Origin: Tubulanus polymorphus
Taxonomy: Eukaryota > Nemertea > Palaeonemertea > Tubulaniformes > Tubulanidae
Reading direction: 5' to 3'
DNA: 64,000 nucleotides
Assembly: GCF_964204645.1 (NCBI RefSeq)
Contig: NC_134033.1
Location: 1,380,131 to 1,444,130 of the forward strand
Positions 11,636-22,900 of this stretch are shown one piece after another. The translations under genes and the position numbers were made by a program. The notes beneath the pieces were generated by a model. That model saw only the letters and a program-made list of their open reading frames with translations. It did not search any database and had not been told where the DNA came from. Position 1 is the first letter of the stretch. Each line of letters starts with the position of its first letter.

Positions 11636-12558
11636 TTTAGAATCTTCGTGAAAATTTCTCTCTCTCCCTCTCCCTCTACTCCCACTGGGTTATTCGTAAT
11701 GCGCTACCGCGTCATCCGTCAACCAAAAAACTGTGTTTTTACGCAATTTATCTGGTATCGAAAATCGAAAGTCGAATGTCAGTGTTCTAGAAAACGTTAC
11801 CGAGTCATCCGTCGACCAAAAAATTGCGTTTTTACTCAATCGGGTATTGAAAATCGAAAGTCGAGTTGTTATAGAAAAGTTCTATATTTTTTGTTTTACG
11901 CAGTGTGGCTGGATACCCCCTGTTTGGCAATGGTTGTAAATATTGGAAAATTCGAGCTCGTTTGAAAAACCGATAGTGCATTTCATCATGTTATCCTATT
12001 ACGTGGAAACATAATCAATAAATCATAAACCACGTGAAACGGGTCATTTAAGGAACTAGCAACGCGACGATGGCAAGTGAGGATCCACCAGGTGTCGCTA
12101 GCATGCATCCAGACCGATGGTCTATGGTTAGAATGCTCCATTACGTGGACATATAATCTATAAATCATAAACCACATATTTCCATTTGTGGCAAGTGAGG
12201 ATCCACCAGGCGTCGCTTGTATCGGGAACGACGGTCTAGGGGTCCAATTGAACAGTGACAAAATGAAGATCCACCAGGTGTCGCTAGTATGAATCGAGAC
12301 CGATAGTCTATCGTTATCGTTATTCAATCTCGTCAAAAAGCACCGGGGGCAACATTGACAATAAAATGTTGGCCATTTATTCAAATTCGTGCCTTAGATT
12401 AATTTCAATTGCGCTACGCAACTTTGAAATTCATTTTTTAAGTCTTAAATGATGAAAACCAAAAAAGGCATCGATGACGAATTTGCAGTAAGCGTCTCAA
12501 GTCATGTACAAGGCTGCAGAATCCGTTTCCTTCTCTGCCGAGACGGTCAGAAACTAAG
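11636..12558. promoter_or_regulatory. Former divergent promoter region, copy A
   Basis: This spacer of about 0.92 kb lies between the PAN-GON start and the relic exon at 12559. It carries three copies of CCACCAGGTGTCGCTAG or a close variant (12085, 12203, 12271), each next to GGATC or GAAGATC. The motif includes the odd palindrome CACCAGGTG and so an E-box CAGGTG. The block from about 12320 to 12558 aligns by eye with about 16860-17124 in copy B (for example GCACCGGGGGCAACAT). The regulatory role is inference. Confidence 0.4.
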
Positions 12559-12624
12559 ATGATCATTCTGAGCATAGTTTCAACGTTTGACTTATCTACC
12601 AACTTATTCAAAGCTGAAAAATGA
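12559..12624 (+). pseudogene. Relic signal-peptide exon of a two-PAN gene
   Basis: The start (MIILSIVSTF) matches the first ten residues of the intact exon at 17125 (MVILSIVFTF) at 8 of 10 positions, and the preceding bases align too. Here the exon lacks its donor and runs to TGA after 21 codons, and no later PAN exons follow. Bases about 12700-12760 resemble sequence near 19580-19640 beyond the intact gene, which suggests the middle was deleted. Confidence 0.6.
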
Positions 12625-13802
12625 AATGACCTCATAATCGGCCGGGTCACTATATTTGTAAGCTGCAATAAAATTTACATTGAAAATCGTCGAGACGATT
12701 GTACGATTTAACCCTATATACAAAATATATACACATTATCAGGACAATCTAACCATAATAATCAGAAAAAAGGGACCTCTTTTTATGACTTTTAAAACAC
12801 GTCTTTTCCTTGTAAACTTTTGTCACGCCTTGTTCAGTGTACATTACGCAACGTCGACGCAATTTCTATGTACAACAAACTATGTATGTTTCCCATTAAC
12901 CCTTTCAGTGCGTCTACACCGCAAAAATTTTCAAATTATCTCCAGCACTATGGGTTATTGATTAGTCAGCGCTGAAAGGGTTAAACCAGTTTGTACAAAT
13001 GTGATGAGTAATAAATATACACTGCATATAACACAAAGTATGACAAATTATTTAAGTAAGGTTTTAATCGGACAGAGTTCGATCGGTTGTTTATTTTCAC
13101 CTGTTTCGTCGCCAGCGTCTATTTACAGCAGAAACTTTCAATAAAACAGATTTTTTCGCAATGATTTTGAGAGGAATCTTCAATTTGAGAATTGAATCTC
13201 AAATTTAAAAAGTCTTCTCAATTAATCTGCAGTTATAGGTAATTTTTCATTTTCGCTGATAGCAATGCGCCAGGCCTGAATCAACTGTGGTCACGAAGCA
13301 CATAGAAAGAGAGAGAGAGGCTGGATTTCCTGGGGTCGTCAGGTTTATCGTCTAGCACTTTTTGTATATTGCCACTGTTCATTTTGAGTTATGGGTTATT
13401 CACATGCAAATTATATAATTCAAGCAATTAAGTCCAGTTTGTAAGTTCCTAATAGTTGAATCTGATAGAATAACTGTGTTGTTGTCTTTAATCGTTTTCG
13501 CGAATAAGTAAGATTTAATCACTTAGTCTATTTAATCAGCCAATCGTTCCTGAAAGGTTTTTGAAACCGATTTCACTGAAGAAAATTTGTATTTCATAAA
13601 TGAAGAGGCTCGGAATTGAAGTGGTGACAAGTTTTCTCCCTGCCATACGCCAATTGAACAGTTGAAAAAATTTGAATGCAGATGATTTCGCCGCAGAGAA
13701 GCTAGTTACACGTTTTCGTAAATAGATATTGGAATCGAGGAGTTTCGATCATTGATCCGTTATTTGAATTAACAATATCTGCGTGCATCGATCAAACGTC
13801 AT
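12625..13802. other. Intergenic between duplicated units, with a short foldback at 12897-12983
   Basis: No gene is seen. A foldback of about 87 bp has ends TAACCCTTTCAGTGCG and CGCTGAAAGGGTTA. Related sequence appears at about 57150-57365 in an AARS2 intron. The rest is AT-rich. Confidence 0.5.
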
Positions 13803-16340
13803 TTACAAGAATGTCAGTACGATAGGTTTTTTCAACTCACACACTCCGCATTCGCCGTAACAAATAACCAGAGAAACTGTGTCGGTCGACTCCGAAATAT
13901 GCACAGACGGCCTCAAGCCGATCGCCGAGTACTGAGGCTGCAATATATAGATACAGAATATCTAGATGTGATACACATTTGCGTACGGCAGAATTGAAGA
14001 AAAAAGATCCACAAATATGGAGACAATAATAGTATAAACTGGTATCGAACGAGATCGAAAGAAATTTGGATTCTATCTTTAATGGAATTTTAGACCGACG
14101 TATGAATCATTTGTTATTTTCATTGCTCTCCGAAATCTTACAGAAAATATTGTATCGATATTACCGGCGTTTTGCGTATCTAAACTAAGGCTTCAAACGT
14201 GTTTTGAGAATCTATTCTAAATGGTTATTGTTACCGTTTCGGCGAATTTGAATCCGGTTTCGTTCAAGTTCATTTTCGATGTTCCTACTGTGCCCTTTTG
14301 GCAGTCGCAGCTATATCCGTACGGTTGCAGTATTCCAGACCACGGGTTCGTCGCGAAAGTGTAGTCGTTCGCCATAACTTGTAGCGTCTGTAGAAATAAA
14401 GATTCTAGACTTTCATTTTAGAAATCGCTGGCTACCTTCAATACCGCCTATGACATCATGTAAATTATCTATGGATCCTTATTAGAAAGAATGGTTGCCT
14501 TCTTTAATTCCTCCTAGTATAACATCATTAAATTAAGTTGACATACTCTCTACGACATTGGCACTTCCATGGCTACCCTCATCATTTCCCGTATGACATC
14601 ACAGACAAATAACCAAACGATTTGTTGATTTGTATCTAAACCTTGCTCTGGTGGATACGTACCAGCGGATTTATCCTTATTTTAGTGAATCGGGAATAAC
14701 CGTGTTGACCCCACGTGCTTCCGGGACAATTGACGAAGTTTTCGTCACTTCCGGTTGGTAAGGTCAGGAATTCGGTGTACTTCCGGTGACAGTAGAGACG
14801 CATCGGGACGGTTCTGTTGTAGTAGATCACGTGATCCTGATCGGGCTGATCGTCTGCCAACCACAACTCTTTACAGCAACGAGGCCGATCCTGTTTCTGA
14901 AATACATTAGAAAATATGGCTGCCTCCTTTTAAACCCCCCTATTACGTCATCGAATTGATCTACAAACCCATTTGGACTGCCACTATGACATGAACCTTT
15001 GCGGTTGGCTCCATCACAATTATTGATCTATAGACACAATAATGGCTGCCTCTTTAAAACTCCCTTTGACGTGGATTTAAAAAGCTCCATTCTGACACGT
15101 TAAGCCGCCCTGCGATATAATCAATAACAGCGACTCGCTCATCCCCTCATTCTCTAGCCCCCCCCCCCCTCTTCCCCACTTCCCCTCATCCCCTCTCCCC
15201 TCACCACTCACTCTCTGCCCCCTCATCCCCTACCAATGATAAGTATCTCGTTGAAATCGTCAATTATGTCTACAGTGTTCAGATATTTTTAGTTGTACCA
15301 TTTATAATTTATGTATCTACATTTTAAGAGGCTGGGCCAGTTATTGGAATATATATTAGTTATAAGAGTACACGGCTACACATAGGGTTGAACACAAAGT
15401 ACAAACCATTCTGCAAAAACGCAAACAGTTTGTAGTTGTTGAAATATCCAACAGAACAAATTTCAGGATTATTTCAGATCTCAGAAAAGGCTGGGCTTTA
15501 GTAAAATCGGCAATGTAAAACTAGCGACTAATATTTGAATTTGGCTAAGATTTTGTTCGTCGTCCCAAAAAGTTATACTAATAACAATTATAATCACTAT
15601 CCTTTTCACTCATTTCAGTAACAATAGCGACTGAAATATACAATTCTACACAAAATAACTGCAGTTGCAAGGATTCCCTTTTCCAATATAACCGTTCCAG
15701 TGAAGGCCCGGTTGGTCAGTGTAACGGTACGGTCATAGCGACACAATGGAACGCCTAGCCCGGCTAAGGGCCAAATTGCGTAGGCGTGACTGACAAAAAG
15801 TGGACTGGGCTTAAGTTTTCAGATAATCAGAAGAACCTGATCTTGAATCTACGCAATGACTGTAAAAAACTCACCCCAGGTCTATAGAACTCTTAACTAT
15901 ACCGTCATTTACCGTTAAAGGTTCCTCAATTCAGGACTCTCAGTTTTCGACCTGGAATTCCTGGCAATATCTCAATATCGCTAAGTTTTGCTAGTTCTTT
16001 AGACTTAACCTTCATTTACCTTAAAAGTCGATATGACCGATTCGTTCCCGGATGTGACCAAACTCGCTGCGCACGCGTCTTGATCAGAAAGTTGACAACG
16101 TCGACGCGTCGGGAAATAGTTCGCCGACAAACAATCAGGTTGTTGACTGCAACTCACAAAACAGTCCAACGCGCAACCGGAAGTGAAATCAGCGATATAA
16201 GGCTGGTCCAGTATCATACCGGGCGTTAACTGGTTTGAATAAAACCAGCGTGACGTCACTGAGCCCTCGCTGCCGTCTGCTGCGCACCATAACAACAACA
16301 AGGTGATAAACTTAAAATCTCCGTCTTTATAACAACGCAT
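13803..16340 (-). CDS. Secreted PAN-GON protein, copy B
   Basis: Exons on the minus strand: 16340-16020, 14896-14663, 14387-14235 and 13937-13803; 280 aa, phase 0 throughout. I chose the ATG at 16340 because it gives a clean signal peptide (KFITLLLLWCAADG) and the same length as copy A; an upstream in-frame ATG at 16424 would put a polar stretch before it. The PAN-like module has CALDCFVSCSQQPDC and CQLSDQDAC. The GON-type domain has YCHRKYTEFLTLPTG, DYTFATNPWSGIL, YGYSCDC, MNLNETGFKF and terminal CYGECGVC. Exons 2 and 3 are very close to copy A, exons 1 and 4 more diverged. It is head to head with the two-PAN gene at 17125. By family it should be extracellular, and the partner is unknown. 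Confidence 0.82.
14440..15240. repeat. Intronic dispersed repeats and C-rich tract
   Basis: Introns 1 and 2 of PAN-GON copy B contain several 'ATGACATCAT' repeat copies (14440-14620, 14930-15080) and a poly-C and pyrimidine tract at about 15150-15235. Confidence 0.6.
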
Positions 16341-17124
16341 TTTAGAACTTGTCTCGCCGGAAGCTCTGCAGTAGTTGATATTGTACATCAAAATATGTCG
16401 AATATGCGGGTTGCCCGTTGTCACACGTGATACTGCTCTAACAATCTGCGAGCCAGTAATAATTTCAGTGCCGTCGAAAAATCGGTTTACAATACGTCAA
16501 ATTAGTTAATGCTAAGAGTTACGCAATGAATTATTCATCACACACTTGTGTGAGAAAAGTGAGGATCCACCAGGTGACGCTACTGTGCAGTAGGACACCA
16601 AACACTGCGGCATTAGTGAATTCCGCTTGGCGGTAATTCACCAGGTGTCGCTAGTGAGCAGTAGGACATCACCTACTGCGGCGATAGAGGATTTCACCTT
16701 AGTGGTAATTCACCAGGTGTCGCTAGTGAGCAGTGGGACATAAATGCAGGGTTTATATTTCTAGCTCAATTTAAAATACAGCTCTTTTATGGTGATATCT
16801 AATTTGCGTTTTTATCGTGACATTTCAGGTCATTTAACATTTAACATTATGAGCTCACGATCTCATCTCGTCAAAAGGCACCGGGGGCAACATAAACAAT
16901 ATAATGTTGGCCATTTATACAAATTCGTGCATTAAATTATTAAAATTCAATTTCAATTGCGCGACGCCGCTTGAAAATTCATTTTGAAATTCATTTTCAC
17001 TTGAAATCACGGATACAAAAAAACAAATCGGTTACGTATTTGCAGTAAAGCTCGTGTCTCAAGTCGTGTACGAACAAAGCTGCATGAAAAGTTTTCTTCG
17101 CTGATGAGACGGTGAGAAACTACG
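16341..17124. promoter_or_regulatory. Divergent promoter region, PAN-GON copy B / two-PAN gene
   Basis: The 784-bp spacer separates two opposite starts. CACCAGGTGTCGCTAG or a close variant occurs at 16567, 16639 and 16711, exactly 72 bp apart, within a short tandem repeat. The same motif occurs three times in copy A. Control of both genes from this spacer is inferred from geometry and conservation. Confidence 0.45.
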
Positions 17125-19090
17125 ATGGTCATTCTGAGCATAGTTTTTACATTTGCCTCCCTTGGCGTTGGACATTCTCTGCCAATAGGTAAGATTCATT
17201 TTCGAAATTCTTTTATTTCGATCTAAAATATTGCACAGATTTTTCCACATGTGAGGTACTTCATTACGTTCTTGAGAACCATTTGTTTTAAGCATTCTTT
17301 CGGTATTCGCTCCAGGCCTCTACCGGCCTGTAGTTCAGTATTAGACAAAGTCCAACAGGTCAATTGTTAAGTTGTTAGATTGGTTGTAGAACTGAACTGA
17401 GCTCAAACTGGTCGCAAACGGATGCTTTTTTAATGTGCTTGAAAATCCTTTAAACTGGTGTCATATGTTGTAAGATTGGTTATAGAACCAAAATGAGCTT
17501 AGACTGGTCTTAAGTTCTTAGATTGGTTACAGCAGCAAAATTTGCTTAGACTGGTCTTAAGTTGTAAGATTGGTTATAGAACCAAAATGAGCTTTAGACT
17601 GGCCTTAGTTGATATATTGGTCATAGAACCATTGAGCTTAGACTGGTCTTAAGTTGTTAGATTGGTTATAGAACCAAAATGAGCTTAGACTGGTCTTAAG
17701 TTGTTAGATTGTTATAGAACTAAGATGAGCTTAGACTGGTCTTAAGTTGTTAGATTGGTTATAGAACCAAAATGAGCTTAGACTGGCCTTAGTTGATATA
17801 TTAGTCATAGAACCAAATTGAGCTTAGACTGATCTTAAGTTGTTATATTGGTTATAGAACTAAAATGAGTTTAGACTGGTCTTAAGTTGTTAGATTGGTT
17901 ATAGAACTAAAATGAGTTTAGACTGATCTTAAGTTGTTAGATTGGTTATAGAACCAAAATGAGCTTAGACTGGTCTTAAAATGTTAGATTGGTTATAGAA
18001 CCAAAATGAGCTTGGACTGGATTCATATCTAAGCCATTACTTTGCAAAAGGCCGCTCCCTGATGAAGCTCGTTGTTTAAAGAGGTCCCATCTCTTCCACA
18101 GATACGGCATGCGCCTCGGGAGACCGTCTGAAATGGAACATCATCCCTGGTTTTGCTCTTGCCGGCTTCAACGATCACTACATCGGCCAAGTGCCTGAAC
18201 CCGACTGTCTGAGATCTTGCGCTAATTCCACTAAATTCCTGTGCCGTTCCGCCGACTACGACTCGCGATTTCGGGATTGTTGGATTCAATCGGAAAGCCG
18301 ATTTACTTTTCCAGAGAATTTCAATAATTTCACTGGACTGAAAATGATTGACTGGCATTGCGAAACAGTGAACTCATTGTGTAAGTGAATGGTGGGCCAG
18401 ATAATGGGGCTTAAATTATTATCTCCAGTTCCAGTCAATGAATATCTCAGCCCTATAGAGTTTAGACTGGTCTTAAGTTTCGTAGATTGGTTATAGCTTT
18501 GATAACTTAGGAAAACAGCGGTCACCTCACAGCTGACTGACCACCTGATACAATGACTGGTCACCCACACTGACCAGACGAAATTGCAAACTCAATAACG
18601 AAATCAACTTGCGTTCTGTGGTCTAGAGTGAGGACTCGGGATTCGCAATCTGGGGACCCAGGTTCGAATCCCGGAACGGCCGGTTGTTTGGTTTAGTATT
18701 CGTGATCGGGGTTGGAACAACCGTTTTCTCTCTTTCTCATACACTCCATTTTTTAATAAAAAATAGTCAATTTCAACCAATTCGCTTTAGAATATCGAAA
18801 TTCTTCCATTAATTTTAACTCTATTAAATATAGATTTCTACGATATTCATGGCGGGCAGATTCCGTCGCCAGATGTCGCTGCGGTCGGATCCATGACGTC
18901 AGGGGGTGAATTAGAATGCGCGTTGTCGTGTCTGTCAAATCCGAGATGTGATCTGATCGTCATTAAACCGATATCGTCTGCTACCGAGGTGAACTGTCGT
19001 CTGTACGACAGCATCGTGGTACCGGATACAAAATGGCTGCCGGCCGCAGACGAACTCGTCTTCAAGGCCGATTTTAGACATAACCTGTAA
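17125..19090 (+). CDS. Secreted protein with two PAN/Apple-like modules
   Basis: Exons 17125-17188, 18102-18380 and 18834-19090; GT-AG, phases 1 and 1, 199 aa. Exon 1 is a signal peptide (MVILSIVFTFASLGVGHS). Module 1 (exon 2) has the Cys pattern CLRSC, FLCRSADYD, CWIQS and WHC. Module 2 (exon 3) has CALSCLSNPRCDLIV, NCRLYDS and KWLPAADELVFKADF, the usual PAN end. PAN modules bind proteins or glycans outside the cell. It lies head to head with PAN-GON copy B, whose N-terminal module is of the same type, so the pair may share expression and ancestry. PAN is assigned by pattern; another small disulphide domain is possible. Confidence 0.7.
17340..18025. repeat. 47-bp minisatellite (GATTGGTTATAGAACCAAAA)
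   Basis: About 13-14 copies of a unit of about 47 bp with AGCTTAGACTGGTCTTAAGT fill intron 1 of the two-PAN gene. The same unit forms arrays in ICE1 intron 13 (45251-45815) and, inverted, in ERCC5 intron 2 (26200-26680). Confidence 0.9.
18612..18684 (+). repeat. tRNA-like sequence, probable SINE head
   Basis: An A-box-like TGGTCTAGAGTGAGG and a perfect B-box GGTTCGAATCC are spaced as in a tRNA. A D-stem (GTC/GAC) and a 7-nt anticodon loop TTCGCAA (CGC) can be drawn. However, the T stem and anticodon stem each carry a mismatch, and the acceptor pairing (CGTTCTG with CGGAACG) overlaps the T stem. It is therefore more likely a tRNA-derived SINE or pseudogene than a working tRNA-Ala. It lies in intron 2 of the two-PAN gene. 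Confidence 0.45.
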
Positions 19091-19910
19091 ATACGCAGCG
19101 CACGGATCTAGAGGCTCTAATTATCGAAAGGCACCCTCACAACTTTGAGTGCTTCATTTTTTTGTGTCAAGGTGCGCAAGTTCGTCCCGTAAATCTAGAA
19201 AAGGGGTTTATAGTCAAAACACTGCACTTCGTGGTAAAACGCACATGGACTGTACATGTATTGAGAATGCACGCATAGAAGCGATTAAAATAGAGAATAA
19301 AGTTTTTCTGATGAGTACAAAAATAGTTTATTATTAACAAACGAACGTTTTCCCCTCCTCAAGTGAAATAGATGTGAATGATGAAATTCTGAATAAAACT
19401 TACAGATATTTTTAAGAGATTCATTGCGACTGAAATTGTTGTTTTAACCAAGCCTTTGATGATGCAATGAATTCATTCATGTTTTTAAACAAATTAAATT
19501 ACTCAATTAGTTCATTAATAAGTTAGATGAATTAACTATAAACATGATGTTACAATCATTTAGAATGGAGATCATCACTAATTGGACGATTTAATTCTAC
19601 CGTATTTACAAAATATATACACATATGAACACAAAGTATTACACAAGGTTCTAACTTACGGTTTTCCCAATTTCGTTTTCCATAACTTTTCTTTCTATAC
19701 CCGGATTATAAATTTTTCATACCCCTCGGTTACACATCGCCAACCTAGAACAAGCAGTGTAGACCCATAGGCATGCTGGGAGAAAAAAACAAAATGTCCA
19801 TATCTTTTCCAGGGCCTGAAAAAACATTGCCGTTTTCCAAAACCCTTTAGCTGCTAGACTATCGAATAATGTATGTAAGGTCTCAATCTGCAGCCCCCGA
19901 GCTGGGCGGG
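19091..19910. other. Convergent intergenic region, two-PAN gene / ERCC5
   Basis: AT-rich 3' flank. Short open frames at 19149-19337 and 19582-19770 have no recognisable content. Confidence 0.4.
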
Positions 19911-22900
19911 CTACCCCTTAGACGGCTCATCATCGCTACTGCTCGACTCAGAAAGCTTCACCTCTTTAACTATTTCAACTGAGGCGCGATTCGGCCGGGC
20001 GGTGCTGCCACCTTTATTCGAACTTTTTCCGCGACCTTTCCCCTTGTTGGTGCGTCTGCCGGTGGCGCCCCCACCGCACACAAGCGATTTTATACCGCAA
20101 CCGGGTTTGAGGTAATCGCCCCAGGACTCTGGACTCCCGGGCGAACAAGCCGGAAATTCGGCGCGAACTAAATTCTTTTTTTTAATCTTCGGGATTACTT
20201 CGTCGTCGTTGTCGGAGCTATCCTCCGATAACACTAATTCGCGATCGACAGTCCGAACCGGAGCGGTGCTAGTTCGTTTCGCGGCGGCTCGTCGTGAAAG
20301 TTTCAATTTATCGATCGCTTCCCGTTTCGACATCACGTTCGCGCGATTGCTCCTGCGTTTAGGAGCAGACGCGCCTTCGCTCGGGGCAGACGCGCCTCCA
20401 GGGGGCGCTGGTTTCGTAGGACTAGAATTGATTTGATTGAGAGCTCGTTTAAGCCGCTTGCTTGGTTGTTTTTTCTTCATCGCGTCGCCAGCGCCATCTG
20501 TTGAGATGAACTGCGGAGTGAAATAACTTGTGATCGTTCTTTGAACCTGAAATTCAAAAATTCAAAATGGCAGCAATTTTAACTGAAACTGGATCCGTGA
20601 ACCCCTGCCCTGCCTACAGCGCCCTGTCCTGCCCACCCCCTGTCCTGCTCACCCCTGCCCCGCCCCTTCTCTCCTCCTACCGATATTTCATTGACTTTTT
20701 TCATGACCGGAAGCAACATTTCATCCGCTTTAAGTTTCGCCCAGCCCAATTTCTGTTTCGAGTAATCTCGTAGCAGATCTAGATCGGGTCGGCTCCACGT
20801 AAACGGTTCCTGGCTCGTATCAACAGTAGGTTCTAGGTACGCCTTAAAAACCGCTTCACTCGGAAAACCTGCAATAAAAAGTGGCTGGACGATCAGTTAG
20901 TGAAAGTGTGCTGATGAAATGCCTAATGTCTGGTGTTTGTAGTTCATTTTCAATTGAAAATGTCTCAGGTGAAGCACTGGACACATGTGAAGTGTGGACG
21001 ATCAGTTTTTGAAAGTGTGCTGATAAAATGTCTAATATCTAGTGTTTGTAGTTCATTTTCAATTGAAAATGTCTCAGGTGAAGCACTGAACACATGTGAA
21101 GTGTGGACGATCAGTTTTTGAAAGTGTGCTGATAAAATGTCTAATATCTGGTGTTTGTAGTTCATTTTCAATTAGAAATGTCTCAGGTGAAGTTGTGAAC
21201 ACATGTGAAGTGTGGACGATCAGTTTTTGAAAGTGAGCTGATAAAATGTCTAATATCTGGTGTTTGTAGTTAGTTCATTTTCAATTAGAAATGTCTCAGG
21301 TGAAGCACTGAACACATATGAAGTGTAGACGATGCCCTACCTGGACTGAATTCAAGTCTGCGAAGTTTGGATTTAATTTTCGTCTCCGACGGTGGTTTTT
21401 TCTGCTTGTGAGCCTCGTCCCACCATTCTCTAAAATTAACCACATCATAATATATCAGCATCGTCGAAACAGTTTTCAATTTTTCAAAACTAAAAATATT
21501 TTACAGGCGCGTTCGACGAGACGCACTTACTTGCATCGTTTCAAACCGGTTAACTGTTCCCCGGGAAACTCGGCGAGGATTTCCAGCGCAGTAACCGGGC
21601 CGACGCCGGCCACGCCTTCCGTGTAGTCGCTGCCGCACATTACAGCGATCTGTATCAGCCGCGTACGATCCAAACCTGACGGCAAAATACAGCAAGCATT
21701 TTAAATATTCCGAAAAATAGAAAATACCCCACCTTACACTATTTTTAAAGGTGACATCTGCCTATGATGTCATCAAACTGTCTACTAGTGATTTTGACTA
21801 AACTTTGAAAAGGTCCATATAGATCAAATCTAACTAAATGTAAATCAGTATTTGAAATTTGATTAATTCCATACTGGATACAACGAACTATCGGTTATAA
21901 CGAGCAGATTTTCTGATCCCTTGAAGTTCGCTGTTACGAGGTTCAGTTGTAGGAGAGAATCGATGGTAAACAAATAAAAACCAACAGTTAGGTCTGTAAA
22001 ACAGTATATTTTCTTGACAGTTTCGAAGCTTTGACTAAGCCCCATAATCAAAAATAGGGGCTCATTTCAAGCTTCGAAATTGTCAAGAAAATAAACTGTT
22101 TTACAGACCTAACTGTGGGTTATTATTTGTTCACTCTAAACTGAGATAGATATCAGTTAATTGCAGTCACAATTGGATGGTGTCATCGGTTAATCGATGA
22201 GGCAGCTATAATGCTGACCTAGGTGTTTAGTTAAATCCGTTATTTTGAACATTTCGACGTGTTTGTCTTGGTTGAAGAAGTTTTTGTAGACGGTTTCGCC
22301 GCCGAACAGCCACACGTCGCTATCGTTCGTAACGACACCGTCGACCTGACCGGTCACGTCTAAATACGCGCACTGAGCTTCCGCTTCCATCGGGCAGACG
22401 ATGTACGGCAAACCGAATAGCTGCAACAATTCCTGAAATTATTCATAATTCGAGCCTTATTTTGAAAGTTTAAAATACCGATGAGACGAGCAGGGTGCGC
22501 CACTTTGTTTGACTAGCTATTTCCTCCTGAATATTCCCTGACATACATGTTGTTTTCCCTGACTTGATCTTGTACTATGAATCCAATCAATTAACACAGT
22601 CATAGACGGAAACTGTTTGGTTTTACGCGCGATCTATCTAATCAAATTACCCCTGACTATTCTCTGATATGCTCGTTGTTCTCCATGATTTGATCTGCTA
22701 AGAATCCAATCAATTAACACAGTCAAATACGTAAAACATAGACATAAACTGTTTGATTTTACACGCGATCAAACAATCTCAACCTAGTTCTCACACTTAA
22801 GCCCTAATTACCAGGTGAGGGCAGAAATCCAGTGATACTTACTTGGGCTTCTAAATGCATTTGATCTGTGATCGTTTTCGCGAGACGTTCCTCCTTGCCG

